From Cellulomonas sp. P24 (GTDB taxonomy: Bacteria > Actinomycetota > Actinomycetes > Actinomycetales > Cellulomonadaceae): a stretch of DNA of 64,000 nucleotides. Shown in pieces: positions 51,593-60,945 of this stretch; position 1 is the first letter of the stretch; every line of letters begins with the position of its first letter. The notes beneath the pieces were generated by a model that saw only the letters and a program-made list of their open reading frames with translations, searched no databases and had not been told where the DNA came from. Made by a program: the position numbers and the translations under genes. Location: contig NZ_JAJDFX010000002.1 in the NCBI RefSeq assembly GCF_024704385.1, positions 3,162,001-3,226,000 on the forward strand, in the 5' to 3' direction.

Positions 51593-52906
51593 GTGGCAGG
51601 TCGCGTGCGCCGCGGTGCCGGGCGACCTCTGCGGGTCGGTCTCTACGGGGGTTTCGGACTCGGGAACCTGGGGAACGACGCGACGATCAGCGTCGTGGTG
51701 GAGCACCTGCGGCGGAACCGGCCGACCGTCGACCTCCGGCTCCTCACCTATGCGGACGACCCCGACCTGGTCGCCCGACGCTTCGGAGTCACGACGGTCT
51801 CGTTGCTGCGGCCTCGGCAGGACCGGCCGGTCGGACGGGTGAAGAGGATCGTCGCCAGGCCGTGGCGCCTCCTGCGGCAGCTCGCGCACGTGTGGGCGGC
51901 CGTGCGGAGGGTCGATGCGGTCGTCGTGGCCGGCGGAGGTGTGTTCGAGGCTGAAGGCACGGCAGGGGTCAGTGGGTGGGTCGGGATGACCGGACTCCTC
52001 ACCCTCTCGCTCGCCGCGAGCCTCGGCCGTCGCCACCACCTGGCTTTCGTCGGTGTCGGCGGAACGTACGCGCCACGTCGGCTGGAACGGTTCCTGGTGG
52101 CATCCAGCACCCGCCGCGCCGAGCACCGGTCGTTCCGCGACGAGGAGAGCAAGACGGCGCTCGGGCGGATGGGCGGAGCTGCTCAGGAGGATGTCGTCGG
52201 AGCGGACCTCGTGTTCGCCAGGGGGTGGTCGGCGCGGACGAGTTGCGTGCCGGGGATCGGGCGCGCATCGGCGTCGGCGTGATGGGCTTCTCGTGGCTCG
52301 ACCCGAGTGTCCTCGCCACGGATGCGTACGTCGAGGCGCTCGTGGATGCGACCGTGTCGCTCGTGTCCGAAGGGACCGAGGTCGTGGTCTTCGGCGGTGA
52401 TGCCGCCGACGATCCCGTCATCGAGGCGACCGCCGCAGGTGCGCGTGCCCGGCTCCCGGAGGAGGACCGCCGGCACGTGCTCGTGAGTGCCGCCCGGTCT
52501 CTGACGGACCAGATGAGCGAGCTCGCCACCGCGGACGTCGTCGCCAGCTCGCGGTTCCACAACGTCGTCGCCACCTTCCTCACGGAGCGGCCGGTCGTCG
52601 CCGTCGCCGACCGGGCGAAGGTGCGGCGGCTCATGGCAGCCGCGGGGTTGCAGGGACTACGTCGTCGAGGCGCGGAGCCTGACGGCCGGAGAGCTGCTGC
52701 GCGTCGTCGAGCAGGCGCGGCGGACCGACTCGTCGAACCGCCTCGCGGTGAGGCGCGCACGTGAGGGGCAGCACCTGCTCGCCCTCCGGGAGCTGGACGC
52801 GCTGGACTGCCTCATCGATGCGTGGAGCGCGGGCGCACCGGCGCGACCGGACGTGGCTGCGCGGGTCGGGACCGTCACGACGGAACCCTCTCCGCGGCGG
52901 CGGTGA
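51593..52906 (+). pseudogene. Polysaccharide pyruvyl transferase family protein, two frameshifts
   Basis: Starts GTG 51593, three bases after the deacetylase stop. Frame 1 has VGLYGGFGLGNLGNDATIS, VVVAGGGVFEAEGTAGVSG and FVGVGG; frame 2 has IGVGVMGFSWLDP, VVVFGGDAADDPV and ELATADVVASSRFHNVVATFL (the conserved Arg-Phe-His); frame 3 has the C-terminal helix LAVRRAREGQHLLAL. A one-base gain at G run 52221-52225 and a one-base loss at 52653-52655 give one 437-aa protein with no net length change. The family adds ketal pyruvate to surface glycans, giving negative charge. The 3' end overlaps the convergent gene by 32 nt. Confidence 0.8.
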
Positions 52907-53817
52907 GCCGCCTCCTGAGCGCGGTGACCGGTGCCGACGGCGCGAAGCGCACCGCCCACCCGATCTCGCGGGCCGCCGCGACGTAGGCGCCCTCCCGGGC
53001 GAGCTGCCGTGACGCGCGCACCGCGCTCCACGCGGCGAAGCGCGCGTTGGCGGCGAGGCTCGCCCGGTGGTCGGCCACGAGATCTTCGCGTCCCTTCTCC
53101 TGGGCGTTCCACAGGTGGAGGCGCACGACGTGGTCGATGCTCCGGCACAGCTCGCGGTGCCGCCGCGTGTTGTTGTCGCGGTGGTACCGGTAGTCGACGA
53201 GTGCCTCGTCGACGAAGACGAACGGGCCCTCGAGGGCGACCTTGAGGACGAGATCGAGGTCCTGCGCCCGACGGAACGCCGGGTGGAAGCCACCGACCCG
53301 CAGGAACGTCTCGCGCCGGACCATGACGCTCGGCAGGATGATCCCGGTCTGGCGGCGGAGCACCTCGTGGACGTCCCGCACCTGGTACTGGTCGGCGGCG
53401 ACGAGCTCGTTCCCCTCGTCGTCGATCGTGCGCATCCCGCAGTAGCTGAGCACCGCGTCGGGAGTCCCCCTGGAGCGCCGTCACCTGGCGGGCGATCCGC
53501 TCCGGGTGCCAGCGGTCGTCGTCGTCCAGGAAGACCAGGAGGCTCCCGGCGGTCCGCGAGACCCCGTGGTTCCGTGCGACGGAGACCCCGGCGTTGTCCT
53601 GCCTGATCACGGTCACCTCGGGGAAGCGGTCGGTGATCTCACGCAGCGCCGTCGGATCGCTGGCGCCGTCGTCGACCAGGACGGCCTCGAGGTGCGGATA
53701 GGTCTGCGCCCCGATCGAGGCGAGTGCTTCCGCCAGGAAAGGACCGCCGCGGTCGGTCGCGACGACGACGCTCACGAGCGGGAGGGGATCCATGTCGGCG
53801 GACGGGACTTCAGGCAC
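52875..53817 (-). pseudogene. GT2 family glycosyltransferase, frameshifted
   Basis: GT-A enzyme: LVSVVVATDRGGPFLAEAL, VLVDDGASDPTALREI, the DXD-type FLDDDDRWHPERI, then in another frame LSYCGMRTIDDEGNEL, MVRRETFLRVGGFHPAFRRAQDLDLVLKVAL (split) and YHRDNNTRRHRELC. One base less in the C run 53466-53470 restores a 313-aa protein. GTG 53817 is chosen over ATG 53793 because AAGGAG sits 5 nt upstream. Divergent from the GT2 gene at 54014; likely a sequencing indel. Confidence 0.82.
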
Positions 53818-54013
53818 GGGGTCTCCTTGGTCGACGGGCGCGGGCCCGGCCGACTGGCGCGCATCGGACTCGCCTGCGACAAGGACCGTAGTCCACGTGA
53901 GGGGCGAGCGGCCGTCCGTCGTGGTCACGACCTCGTCCGACCCTTCCTGGCCGCCGCGGCCTAGGCTCGGTGGTGCCGACGCACCTGGCGACGGCTGGTC
54001 GGAAGGAGTGCCC

Positions 54014-55006
54014 GTGGTGCCCGAGCTCCCTGACAGGTCGGCCGGCCCTCTGGTGACGGTCGGTGTGCCGGTGTACAACGGCGAACGGTTCCTCGAGCGG
54101 ACGCTTGCCGCCCTGAGGGACCAGGAGCTGGAGGACATCGAGGTCGTCGTCTCCGACAACGGGTCGGTCGACGGCACCGTCGAGATCGCCCGGTCGTTCG
54201 TGAGGGAGGACTCCCGCTTCACGCTCCTGCGGAGTGACACGAACCGCGGCGTGCCGTGGAACTGGAACCGGGTGCTCGCCCGCGCGCGAGCCCCGTTCTT
54301 CATGTGGAACGGTGCGGACGACATCGTCCGGCCCGGCCACCTCCGCCGGTGCCGCGAGGCGCTCCTCGCGTGCCCGGAGGCGAGCATCGGGTTCTCGCGC
54401 GTCGTGCTGATCGATGCGGAGGACACGGTGGTCGGGGAGATGGACGACCTCGACCTCGACTTCGTGCGACGTGGCCCGGCGGACCGGGTGGCGCTGTTCC
54501 TGGACCGGCACGTCTATCAGGTGATCGGCTTCGGTGGTGTCATGCGGACCGACGTGCTGCGGGCGATGGGAGGGCTGCCGAGCTTCTACGGTGGCGACAT
54601 CGCGCTCGGCGTGAAGATGGCGATGCGTGCTCCGTGGGTCCAGGTGCCCGATCAGCTCTTCGTCTCGCGCCGTCACGATCAGCAGACCAACAAGGTGCAG
54701 GGCGGCGACGTCCTCACGCAGGTGCGCACGTACGACCCGTCGTGGCGCAGGCCGGTCGCCTTCCCCCAGTGGTTCCTCAACCACCGACTGGTCGTGGAGG
54801 CGGCGACCGCACCGGTACCTGCTCGCGAACGTGCGCGAGCGGTGGCCCAGGTCCTTCGACTCTGGACCGTGCGGAACTGGCGCTTCTTCCCGTTCGACGT
54901 GAAGCGCAACCTCATCCGGCTCACCACCGGCGAGTACGTGGGCGCCTACCGTCCCGGGCAACCGGGAAGGTCCGACGACAGCAGCGACACCGCGCACGGT
55001 GCGTGA
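54014..55006 (+). CDS. GT2 family glycosyltransferase
   Basis: 330 aa. GT-A fold: TVGVPVYNGERFLERTLAAL, VVSDNGSVDGTVEIARSF, the acidic MWNGADDIVRPGHLRRCREALL region and a C-terminal helical tail. GTG 54014 has AAGGAG 5 nt upstream (54003-54008); GTG 54017 is an alternative. A -10-like TAGGCT lies at 53962. Stands alone, followed by a strong hairpin. Confidence 0.9.
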   Translation: MVPELPDRSAGPLVTVGVPVYNGERFLERTLAALRDQELEDIEVVVSDNGSVDGTVEIARSFVREDSRFTLLRSDTNRGVPWNWNRVLARARAPFFMWNGADDIVRPGHLRRCREALLACPEASIGFSRVVLIDAEDTVVGEMDDLDLDFVRRGPADRVALFLDRHVYQVIGFGGVMRTDVLRAMGGLPSFYGGDIALGVKMAMRAPWVQVPDQLFVSRRHDQQTNKVQGGDVLTQVRTYDPSWRRPVAFPQWFLNHRLVVEAATAPVPARERARAVAQVLRLWTVRNWRFFPFDVKRNLIRLTTGEYVGAYRPGQPGRSDDSSDTAHGA

Positions 55007-55017
55007 GAGGTGGGCGT

Positions 55018-55045
55018 CGCGGCGGCCGACCCCACGGCCGCCGCG
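55018..55045. terminator. Perfect 11-bp hairpin terminator
   Basis: CGCGGCGGCCG and CGGCCGCCGCG flank a 6-nt loop, midway between the convergent GT2 stop (55006) and the GNAT stop (55060). Likely bidirectional. Confidence 0.75.
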
Positions 55046-55059
55046 GGCCAGGTGCGGGT

Positions 55060-55737
55060 CTACGTCCCGCTGCGCCGCAGGTCGAGATCCTCGGCGCAGA
55101 CACCGTGGGCACACACGTCGAGCCACTCGCTCGAGCCGTCCTCGTGACGCAGCGAGAAGGCTCGATGCAGGGTGCCCTCGACAGGGATCCCGCACCGGCG
55201 CGCGGTGAAGCACGCCGCATCGTTCCCGACGGCATGGTGGATCTCGACCCGTCTGATCGTGCCCGAGGCGAAGATCCAGTTCAGCGTCGCGCGCACCGCG
55301 CGACCAGCAGTGTTCCGCCCACGAGCACCGGGTAGCAGAGCTATCCCGAACTCCGCGGTCTCACGCCTGTCGCGCAGACGCCACAGCGTGATGTCGCCGA
55401 GGTAGGGGCCGCCGTCCGCCGACTCGATCGCGAGGGCGTACGGTCCGCGCTTCTCGCGGATCCGGCGGTCCTGGGAACGCAGCCAGGCATCGAACTCGGC
55501 ACGCGTCGACATCGGGACGAAGTCGTCGTCCCACAGCTGCATGCCCCTGGAGTTCTCCAGCTCGAGTCGTGCCGCCGCGTCGCCCTCCGCGTACCGCCTG
55601 AGGTGGAGGTCCTCGCTGTACCACCCGTCTGCGGGGAACTCGGGGAGCGTGACATCGGCGTAGAACCCGAGTCGTCGTCGCAGGGCCTCCGCGGCAGCAC
55701 GTCGGGCGACGAGCAGCGGACCGGTCTTCGACGTCAT
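55060..55737 (-). CDS. GNAT N-acetyltransferase (RimJ/RimL-like)
   Basis: 225 aa. GNAT fold: LHLRRYAEGDAAARLELEN, YALAIESADGGPYLGDITLW, EFGIALLPGARGRNTAGRAV (the acetyl-CoA loop), IHHAVGNDAACFTARRCG and VEGTLHRAFSLR. Residues 1-40 form an extra N-terminal helix. Last gene of the minus operon, 27 nt after the FemAB-like gene; probably acetylates an amino sugar of the glycan, or its precursor, although a protein substrate is possible. Confidence 0.85.
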   Translation of the reverse strand: MTSKTGPLLVARRAAAEALRRRLGFYADVTLPEFPADGWYSEDLHLRRYAEGDAAARLELENSRGMQLWDDDFVPMSTRAEFDAWLRSQDRRIREKRGPYALAIESADGGPYLGDITLWRLRDRRETAEFGIALLPGARGRNTAGRAVRATLNWIFASGTIRRVEIHHAVGNDAACFTARRCGIPVEGTLHRAFSLRHEDGSSEWLDVCAHGVCAEDLDLRRSGT

Positions 55738-55764
55738 GCGTCCTCCAGCGGTGGTCGGCGGGCG

Positions 55765-56904
55765 TCAGTCGTGCGGTGCCCGGATGTGGTCGAGTCGGTG
55801 GCGAAGGTGCCCGAGCAGGCGTCTGGCGTCGAGCGCCCTCGAGAACGGCCACGGTCCCAGAGCCACCGTCAGCGACGTGATGCGGACGCGGTCCGGGTAG
55901 TGGCTCGTCTGATCCGGGAACCGGGAGGGGTCCATGCACATGTCGAGAGTCCGGATACCCTCGACACCCGCGAAGTGACCGGCGGCGAGAAGCCTGCCGA
56001 GGGTTCCGGGCGAGCGTCGCGCGGCGTCAGGTGCGTACGCGTCGTACCACCCGAAGACGGTGGACCCCGACCGCAGGTACAGCGCCATGTGGAGCGTGTC
56101 CGGTGCAGCCGACAACGTGAGCAGATAGGCCCCGTTCTTGGCCCGCAGGCCGTCGAACACGCTCGTGACCCACTCCGCGCCGCCGTCACGACGCGCGAAC
56201 GCGGGACCGTCGCGGAGCGGATCTCCCTTCCACGTGCGCATCTCGAATGCCAGGTAGTCGCCCACCGCCGCGTCCGACTGCGCGAGCTCCGGCGCGGCCA
56301 GACCACTGTCGGCGGCCTCCTTCTCGAGCTGGCGCAGCTCCTTGCGCACCTTGCGGGCGCGATTCGCCGAGACGAGGTCGGACCAGCCGGAGATCTCCCG
56401 CTGGGTGTAGTCGACGGCGGCCCGGGCGTCGTTCCCCCAGACGTGGACGGCCAGTCGCTGACGGTGGATCTCGTCGGACAGGATGCGCCCGGCCGGACCG
56501 TCGACACTCAGCAGGTGCAGCACGATCGCGTGGCCCAGGAGCGCGCGGTTGTCGCGGAGCGCGTCGACGAGCTCGCGAGCGGCGCGGGGTGCGTCGCCGT
56601 CGTCGAGCAGGGGGGTGCCCAGCGAGGTGTACTCCTGGAGCGCCGGCCCCGCGTTCGACGCGTGACGCAACGGCCACCGGGAGTCGCCGGGTACGAGCTC
56701 CAGAGGAAGGACCGCGAGCCAGCGGTCCCGGTCCTCGACGACGAGGAGGTGGATCCCCTCGCCGGTCCCGAAGTACCGCTGTGTCGGCACGAGGAACTCG
56801 GGATCGTAGAACACGTTGGGCTCGACCGCCCGCGCGCTGAGATCGCGCCACGCACGCAGGTCAGCATCCGTGACGGTCGACACCGGAACGATCCTGCTCG
56901 TCAT
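55765..56904 (-). CDS. FemAB/CelD-like GNAT acyltransferase
   Basis: 379 aa. Acetyltransf_6-type protein (BcsL/CelD group): NVFYDPEFLVPTQRYF, DRWLAVLPLELVPG, RARKVRKELRQLEKEAAD, FEMRTWKGDPLRDGPAF, then a second GNAT half with LYLRSGSTVFGWYDAYAPDA and SPGTLGRLLAAGHF. Such proteins acylate polysaccharides or lipid-linked precursors. ATG 56904, 118 nt after the GT4 stop. No membrane segment. Confidence 0.82.
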   Translation of the reverse strand: MTSRIVPVSTVTDADLRAWRDLSARAVEPNVFYDPEFLVPTQRYFGTGEGIHLLVVEDRDRWLAVLPLELVPGDSRWPLRHASNAGPALQEYTSLGTPLLDDGDAPRAARELVDALRDNRALLGHAIVLHLLSVDGPAGRILSDEIHRQRLAVHVWGNDARAAVDYTQREISGWSDLVSANRARKVRKELRQLEKEAADSGLAAPELAQSDAAVGDYLAFEMRTWKGDPLRDGPAFARRDGGAEWVTSVFDGLRAKNGAYLLTLSAAPDTLHMALYLRSGSTVFGWYDAYAPDAARRSPGTLGRLLAAGHFAGVEGIRTLDMCMDPSRFPDQTSHYPDRVRITSLTVALGPWPFSRALDARRLLGHLRHRLDHIRAPHD

Positions 56905-57022
56905 GCGTCACCCCGGTGCACCGGGGGCCAGAGCCCCAGTCCTGAGCGGCGCGGTCGTGGCCGCGGCCTCGTGGTGGACGCTACACGTGCCACGGTCGAC
57001 GCGGTGGGAGCGGTGACCCGGG

Positions 57023-58231
57023 TCATAGCGACCCCAGAGCAGCGTCGAGGTCTGCGCGTGCGTGCACCCAGTCCCGTGACAGCGCGCGGGTGCGGCATGC
57101 GTCAGCGGTCCGACGACGGAACGGCTCGTCGTCGGCCAGCGCCCCGAGGACGTCCGCCAGCGCACCCGGGTCGCCTGCGGGAACCGACAACCCGGCGCCA
57201 CCGAGCTGCTCCGGGATACCGCCGATCGCCGACGCGACGACGGCTGCGCCAGCTGCCATGCCCTCGAGCACGGTGAGGGGACACGGGTCGGGCCAGCGGG
57301 ACGGCACGACGATCACGTCGGCCTCGCGGAGCAGCCCCGGGACCTGCGGGCGTGGGACGAAGGGGCGCACGCGGACACGCTCGCCGAGCTCTCTCGCTGC
57401 GCCGAGGACGGTGCGTTCGAACGGCGTCGGCCGGGCGTTCGCGTCGAAGCCTGCCGAGCCGACGAGGGTGAGGACGACATCGGGGCGGCCGAGCCGACGG
57501 ACCGCCTCCAGCAGGACGTCGGCGCCCTTGTCCGCGATCATGCGGCCGACGAACATCACGTGCAGCCGGTCGTTGCGGGCGGGGTCCGGACGAGGACGGA
57601 ACACGGTGGTGTCCACCCCGTTGAGCACGATCCGCACCCGCGACGCCAGGGAGGGGGGCAAGGACGGGAGCGTCTGCGAGGCGAGCGACTCGCTCACGCA
57701 GATGATCCCCGCGACCCGGTCCAGCGCGAGCCGCACCTCCCGGGGGGTGTACGAGCGCAGCAGCACGTTGTGGGCGTACAGCACCGCGCGGTGGCGGGGC
57801 GGGACCAGCGGCACGGCCTGCGGGGCGTTGTGCGCCAGCAGCGTCGACGTCGGCCACCCCCGCAGCCCCGTGAGTGCCGCACGCAGCTCCCTGCGGATGC
57901 CGGCGCGGGGCAGCCCGAGCCGGCCGAGGCCGGCGTCGAGCAGCCGCTGGGCCGGCAGCGGGGACCGTGCGTCGTACTCGAGGGCGTGGGCGCTGTCGTA
58001 GCGGTCGGGATAGGTCCCTCGTGCGACCAGGACGGCCGGGACCGGCGCCTCCTCCCGCCCTCCACGGCACAGCCCGTCCACCACCGTCGGGATGGCCGAG
58101 CCGGTCCGGGGTGAGAAGTGGTCACCCGGCGTGAGCAGATGGACCATCGGCGCGTCGCGGTCGATCGCGGGGCCGTGGGCGACGGCAGGAGCCGGTGATG
58201 CCGGCGGCGGGCGCATCCCGATCACCAGCAC
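57023..58231 (-). CDS. GT4 family glycosyltransferase
   Basis: 402 aa as drawn. GT-B enzyme: MVHLLTPGDHFSPRTGSAIP, LLAHNAPQAVPLVPPRHRAVLYAHNVL (split), CVSESLASQTLPSL, VMFVGRMIADKGADVLLEAV, TLVGSAGFDANARPT and the donor motif PDPCPLTVLEGMAAGAAVVAS. The start is uncertain: GTG 58231, ATG 58216 and ATG 58146 are possible and none has a clear ribosome site; the conserved fold begins at 58146. 37 nt downstream of the GT2 gene, in the wzt-wzm operon direction. Confidence 0.87.
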   Translation of the reverse strand: MLVIGMRPPPASPAPAVAHGPAIDRDAPMVHLLTPGDHFSPRTGSAIPTVVDGLCRGGREEAPVPAVLVARGTYPDRYDSAHALEYDARSPLPAQRLLDAGLGRLGLPRAGIRRELRAALTGLRGWPTSTLLAHNAPQAVPLVPPRHRAVLYAHNVLLRSYTPREVRLALDRVAGIICVSESLASQTLPSLPPSLASRVRIVLNGVDTTVFRPRPDPARNDRLHVMFVGRMIADKGADVLLEAVRRLGRPDVVLTLVGSAGFDANARPTPFERTVLGAARELGERVRVRPFVPRPQVPGLLREADVIVVPSRWPDPCPLTVLEGMAAGAAVVASAIGGIPEQLGGAGLSVPAGDPGALADVLGALADDEPFRRRTADACRTRALSRDWVHARADLDAALGSL

Positions 58232-58268
58232 CGCATGGCACGGCGCGCGCTGCGCCGACGTGTGGAGC

Positions 58269-59249
58269 TCATGGTGTGCCCACGCCGGCGATGCGGTCGC
58301 GGCGCCGTGCGACGACGGCCGCCGGGAACCCCACCACGAGACCGACCAGCTCGACGACCGCTCGGGTCAGGACGACGAGGGCGCGCGCGCGGTCCATCGG
58401 GGAACGACCCTCGTCACCACGAAGACGGCGCACCGCCACGTCGATGTGCTGGCGCTGCACTCGCAGGGTGGTGCGGACGTACCGTCGCAGCAGTGGCGCG
58501 CCGAAGCCGAAGTTGCGCGCGAGCAGGACGACGTGGTTCCGCCTCGCGTAGTAGAGGTACCGACGATCGAAACGCTGCCCGACGTCGTAGGGCGCGGCGA
58601 CGTGATGGACGACGGCGCGTGGGGCGAAGACGAGCCGCCCTCCCGCGGCGCGCACCCGGAGCGAGATGTCCGACTCCTCGCACAGACACGTGCCGGGGTA
58701 GTTCCCGCGGATCCCCCCGATCGACGTCAAGGTGTCCCGGCGGAACGACATCGTGGCTCCGAGCAGGTGGTCGACGTCGAGATCCCGTCCAGGATCGGCT
58801 CCGAAGTAGCCGGTCAGCATGCCGTTGGGGAGCAACCGTCCGATCTGGCCGAGGCCCGCGCTCTCCTCGCCGGGAAGGCCGTTGACGGCGCGCCCGCCGA
58901 CACCCCACACGGTGGGATCCGCGTACGGGGCCAGGAGCTCGTCGGCCCAGCGTGGCTCGACGAACGCGTCGTCGTCGATGAACGCGACGATGTCGCCACG
59001 AGCGTGCGCGAGCCCGATCTGGCGGGACTCGGGCATCGTGCCCGGCCCGAGGTCGTTGCGCAGGTACAGCGCCTCGGGGAAGTCGCGGGTGACGAGCTCC
59101 CGCGTCCGGACGTCGGGCGAGGCGTCCACGACCAGCACCTCGCTGGCCGGTCGCTCGAGCTCGCGCAGGTGCTCGAGGCAGGTGCGGACGTAGTCCGGCC
59201 GGGCGTACGTGATGATCACGACGCTGAGCGTGGTCGGTGCGGTGGTCAT
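58269..59249 (-). CDS. GT2 family glycosyltransferase
   Basis: 326 aa. GT-A fold: LSVVIITYARPDYVRTCLEHL, VLVVDASPDVRTRELV, the DXD-type DIVAFIDDDAFVEPRW (about residue 100), GVGGRAVNGLPGEE, the acceptor region GTCLCEESDISLRVRAAGG, and a basic C-terminal tail with a hydrophobic segment near residue 300 that may attach it to the membrane. ATG 59249 overlaps the upstream stop by 4 nt (ATGA). Confidence 0.91.
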   Translation of the reverse strand: MTTAPTTLSVVIITYARPDYVRTCLEHLRELERPASEVLVVDASPDVRTRELVTRDFPEALYLRNDLGPGTMPESRQIGLAHARGDIVAFIDDDAFVEPRWADELLAPYADPTVWGVGGRAVNGLPGEESAGLGQIGRLLPNGMLTGYFGADPGRDLDVDHLLGATMSFRRDTLTSIGGIRGNYPGTCLCEESDISLRVRAAGGRLVFAPRAVVHHVAAPYDVGQRFDRRYLYYARRNHVVLLARNFGFGAPLLRRYVRTTLRVQRQHIDVAVRRLRGDEGRSPMDRARALVVLTRAVVELVGLVVGFPAAVVARRRDRIAGVGTP

Positions 59250-60068
59250 GGCAGGTCCGCCAGCCGGTACCAGTCGTTGCGTCGGAGCGCGTTCGTGGCG
59301 ACCGTGCGCCACGGATGGCGCGAGCGTTGCCGCCAGCGGCGCAGCACCTGGGGTTCGCTGTACGCCGCCGTGTGACCGGACCAGCCGAACTTCCGCTGCA
59401 TGTCGTCGTCGCTGCGGACCCAGCTGTAGTGCACGATGCCGTCCTCCAGCGGAATGACCTCATGCACCACGGCGTCGCGAGGGTGGAACGGATCGGTGCT
59501 CCACGGGCGGAAGTCGACACGGTAGAGCGGCACGTCGGCCTGTCGGGCCAGGCGGAGAGACGTGCCCGCGCGCACCGCCACCGGTCCGGGGAAGCTCGCC
59601 GCCGGCCCCCCAGAACCTCCGTGAGGCCTCGAGGTAACGACCAGGTCCGACACGTGAGTACAACCATCGCGCGGGATAGTCCAGCCCAGCGGCGCCGACA
59701 GCGTCGGCACGTTCGAGCGCGCCGACGAACGTCGGCAAGGAGCCGAGGACCTCGTCGGTGTCGAGCTGCAGCACCCAGTCGGCGCCGTCGCCGGCCTCGT
59801 CGAGGGCGTGCTGTCGCTGATAGGTGTCGTTCTCCAACGGGTCGACGTCGGTCCGTGCGTAGTCACCCGGTGCCAGCACGCACTTGCCTGCCGCGTCGAG
59901 GTCGCGGATCACGGCAAGGCATTCGTCGACGGGAAGAGGTGTGCCGGTCCAGGAGCGTGCCGACCGGTCGTAGGACACGACGATCCGTTCGACCCGGTCG
60001 TAGTAGGCCGCGATGCTCTCCCGCAGGAAGTGCGGGTCGGCCGCGAGGACGTAGGCGTGCACCCGCAT
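59246..60068 (-). pseudogene. Glycosyltransferase (GT2/GT92-like), frameshifted
   Basis: MRVHAYVLAADPHFLRESIAAYY, DADWVLQLDTDEVLG-like DXD segment (GADWVLQLDTDEVLG), then in another frame PAASFPGPVAVRAGTSLRLA and HYSWVRSDDDMQRKFGWSGH. Removing one base from the C run 59606-59611 joins them into a 273-aa protein. The pattern is that of enzymes annotated as glycosyltransferase family 2/92 that act near the end of glycan assembly. ATG 60068 has GAGGAG 9 nt upstream; 49 nt after the wzm stop. Confidence 0.78.
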
Positions 60069-60117
60069 CGTCTGTGTCTCCTCACTCTCGTCGCCCACCG
60101 GCTGCCCTCTCGTTCCG

Positions 60118-60945
60118 CTAGATCACGTCCGCGAAGCCACGCTCCATCTTCTGGAAGACGAGCGTCCCGCCGAGGAACACCAGGAGCGAGACCAGGACGG
60201 AGGCGACGATCTGACCCGCGGTCGGGGCGCCGAGACCCAGCAGGCTCCAGCGGAGCTCGGCGAGCAGCCAGGTCATCGGGTTGCCCGTGACGAACCAGCG
60301 CAGCTGCTCGGGCATCGCCGAGACCGCGTAGGCGACCGGGCTGGCGTACAGCAGCACGTTGAGCACCCAGGGCAGCGCGTAGCCGACGTCCCGGTAGCGC
60401 ACCATGATCGCCGAGGCGGCGAGCCCGACCCCGCTGCCCAGGAGCGCGATCAGGAAGACCCACACCGGCAGCAGCAGGATCTGCCAGCCGATGGTGATGC
60501 CGGCACCGGGGAGGAGGAAGGCAAGGAGCGCGAGCGCCACGAGGAAGTCCAGGAGGACCGAGAGACCCGCGGAGAGCGGGATGAGCATCCGGGGGAAGAA
60601 CACCTTCGACACGAGGGCCTGGTTTGCGACGAGAGACGGTGCCGCACGCTCGGCGATGCCGCTGAAGATGTTCCAGCCGAGCATCCCGACGAACGCGAAG
60701 ATGAAGTACGGCACACCCTCGGAGGGCAGCTTGGCGACCTGCCCGAAGATCAGGGAGAAGATCCCCGCCGACACGAGCGGCTGGATGAGCACCCACGCGA
60801 CGCCGACGGCCGTCTGGCGGTATCGCAGCACGATGTCGCGTTGCGCGAAGCGGAACATGACCTCGCGTGCCGCCCACAGCTCGCGCCACGCGGGGAGGTT
60901 CAGGCGGCCAGGGGGAGTGATCACGGTGCGGGCCACGGCGGTCAC
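60118..60945 (-). CDS. wzm: Polysaccharide ABC transporter permease
   Basis: 275 aa with six predicted membrane helices. ABC-2 family: the cytoplasmic amphipathic helix region REVMFRFAQRDIVLRYRQT before TM1, then VGVAWVLIQPLVSAGIFSLIFG, FVGMLGWNIFSGIAERA and VRYRDVGYALPWVLNVLLYASPVAYAV (split). It pairs with the ATPase upstream to move lipid-linked glycan across the membrane. GTG 60945 overlaps the wzt stop by 4 nt. Confidence 0.93.
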   Translation of the reverse strand: MTAVARTVITPPGRLNLPAWRELWAAREVMFRFAQRDIVLRYRQTAVGVAWVLIQPLVSAGIFSLIFGQVAKLPSEGVPYFIFAFVGMLGWNIFSGIAERAAPSLVANQALVSKVFFPRMLIPLSAGLSVLLDFLVALALLAFLLPGAGITIGWQILLLPVWVFLIALLGSGVGLAASAIMVRYRDVGYALPWVLNVLLYASPVAYAVSAMPEQLRWFVTGNPMTWLLAELRWSLLGLGAPTAGQIVASVLVSLLVFLGGTLVFQKMERGFADVI

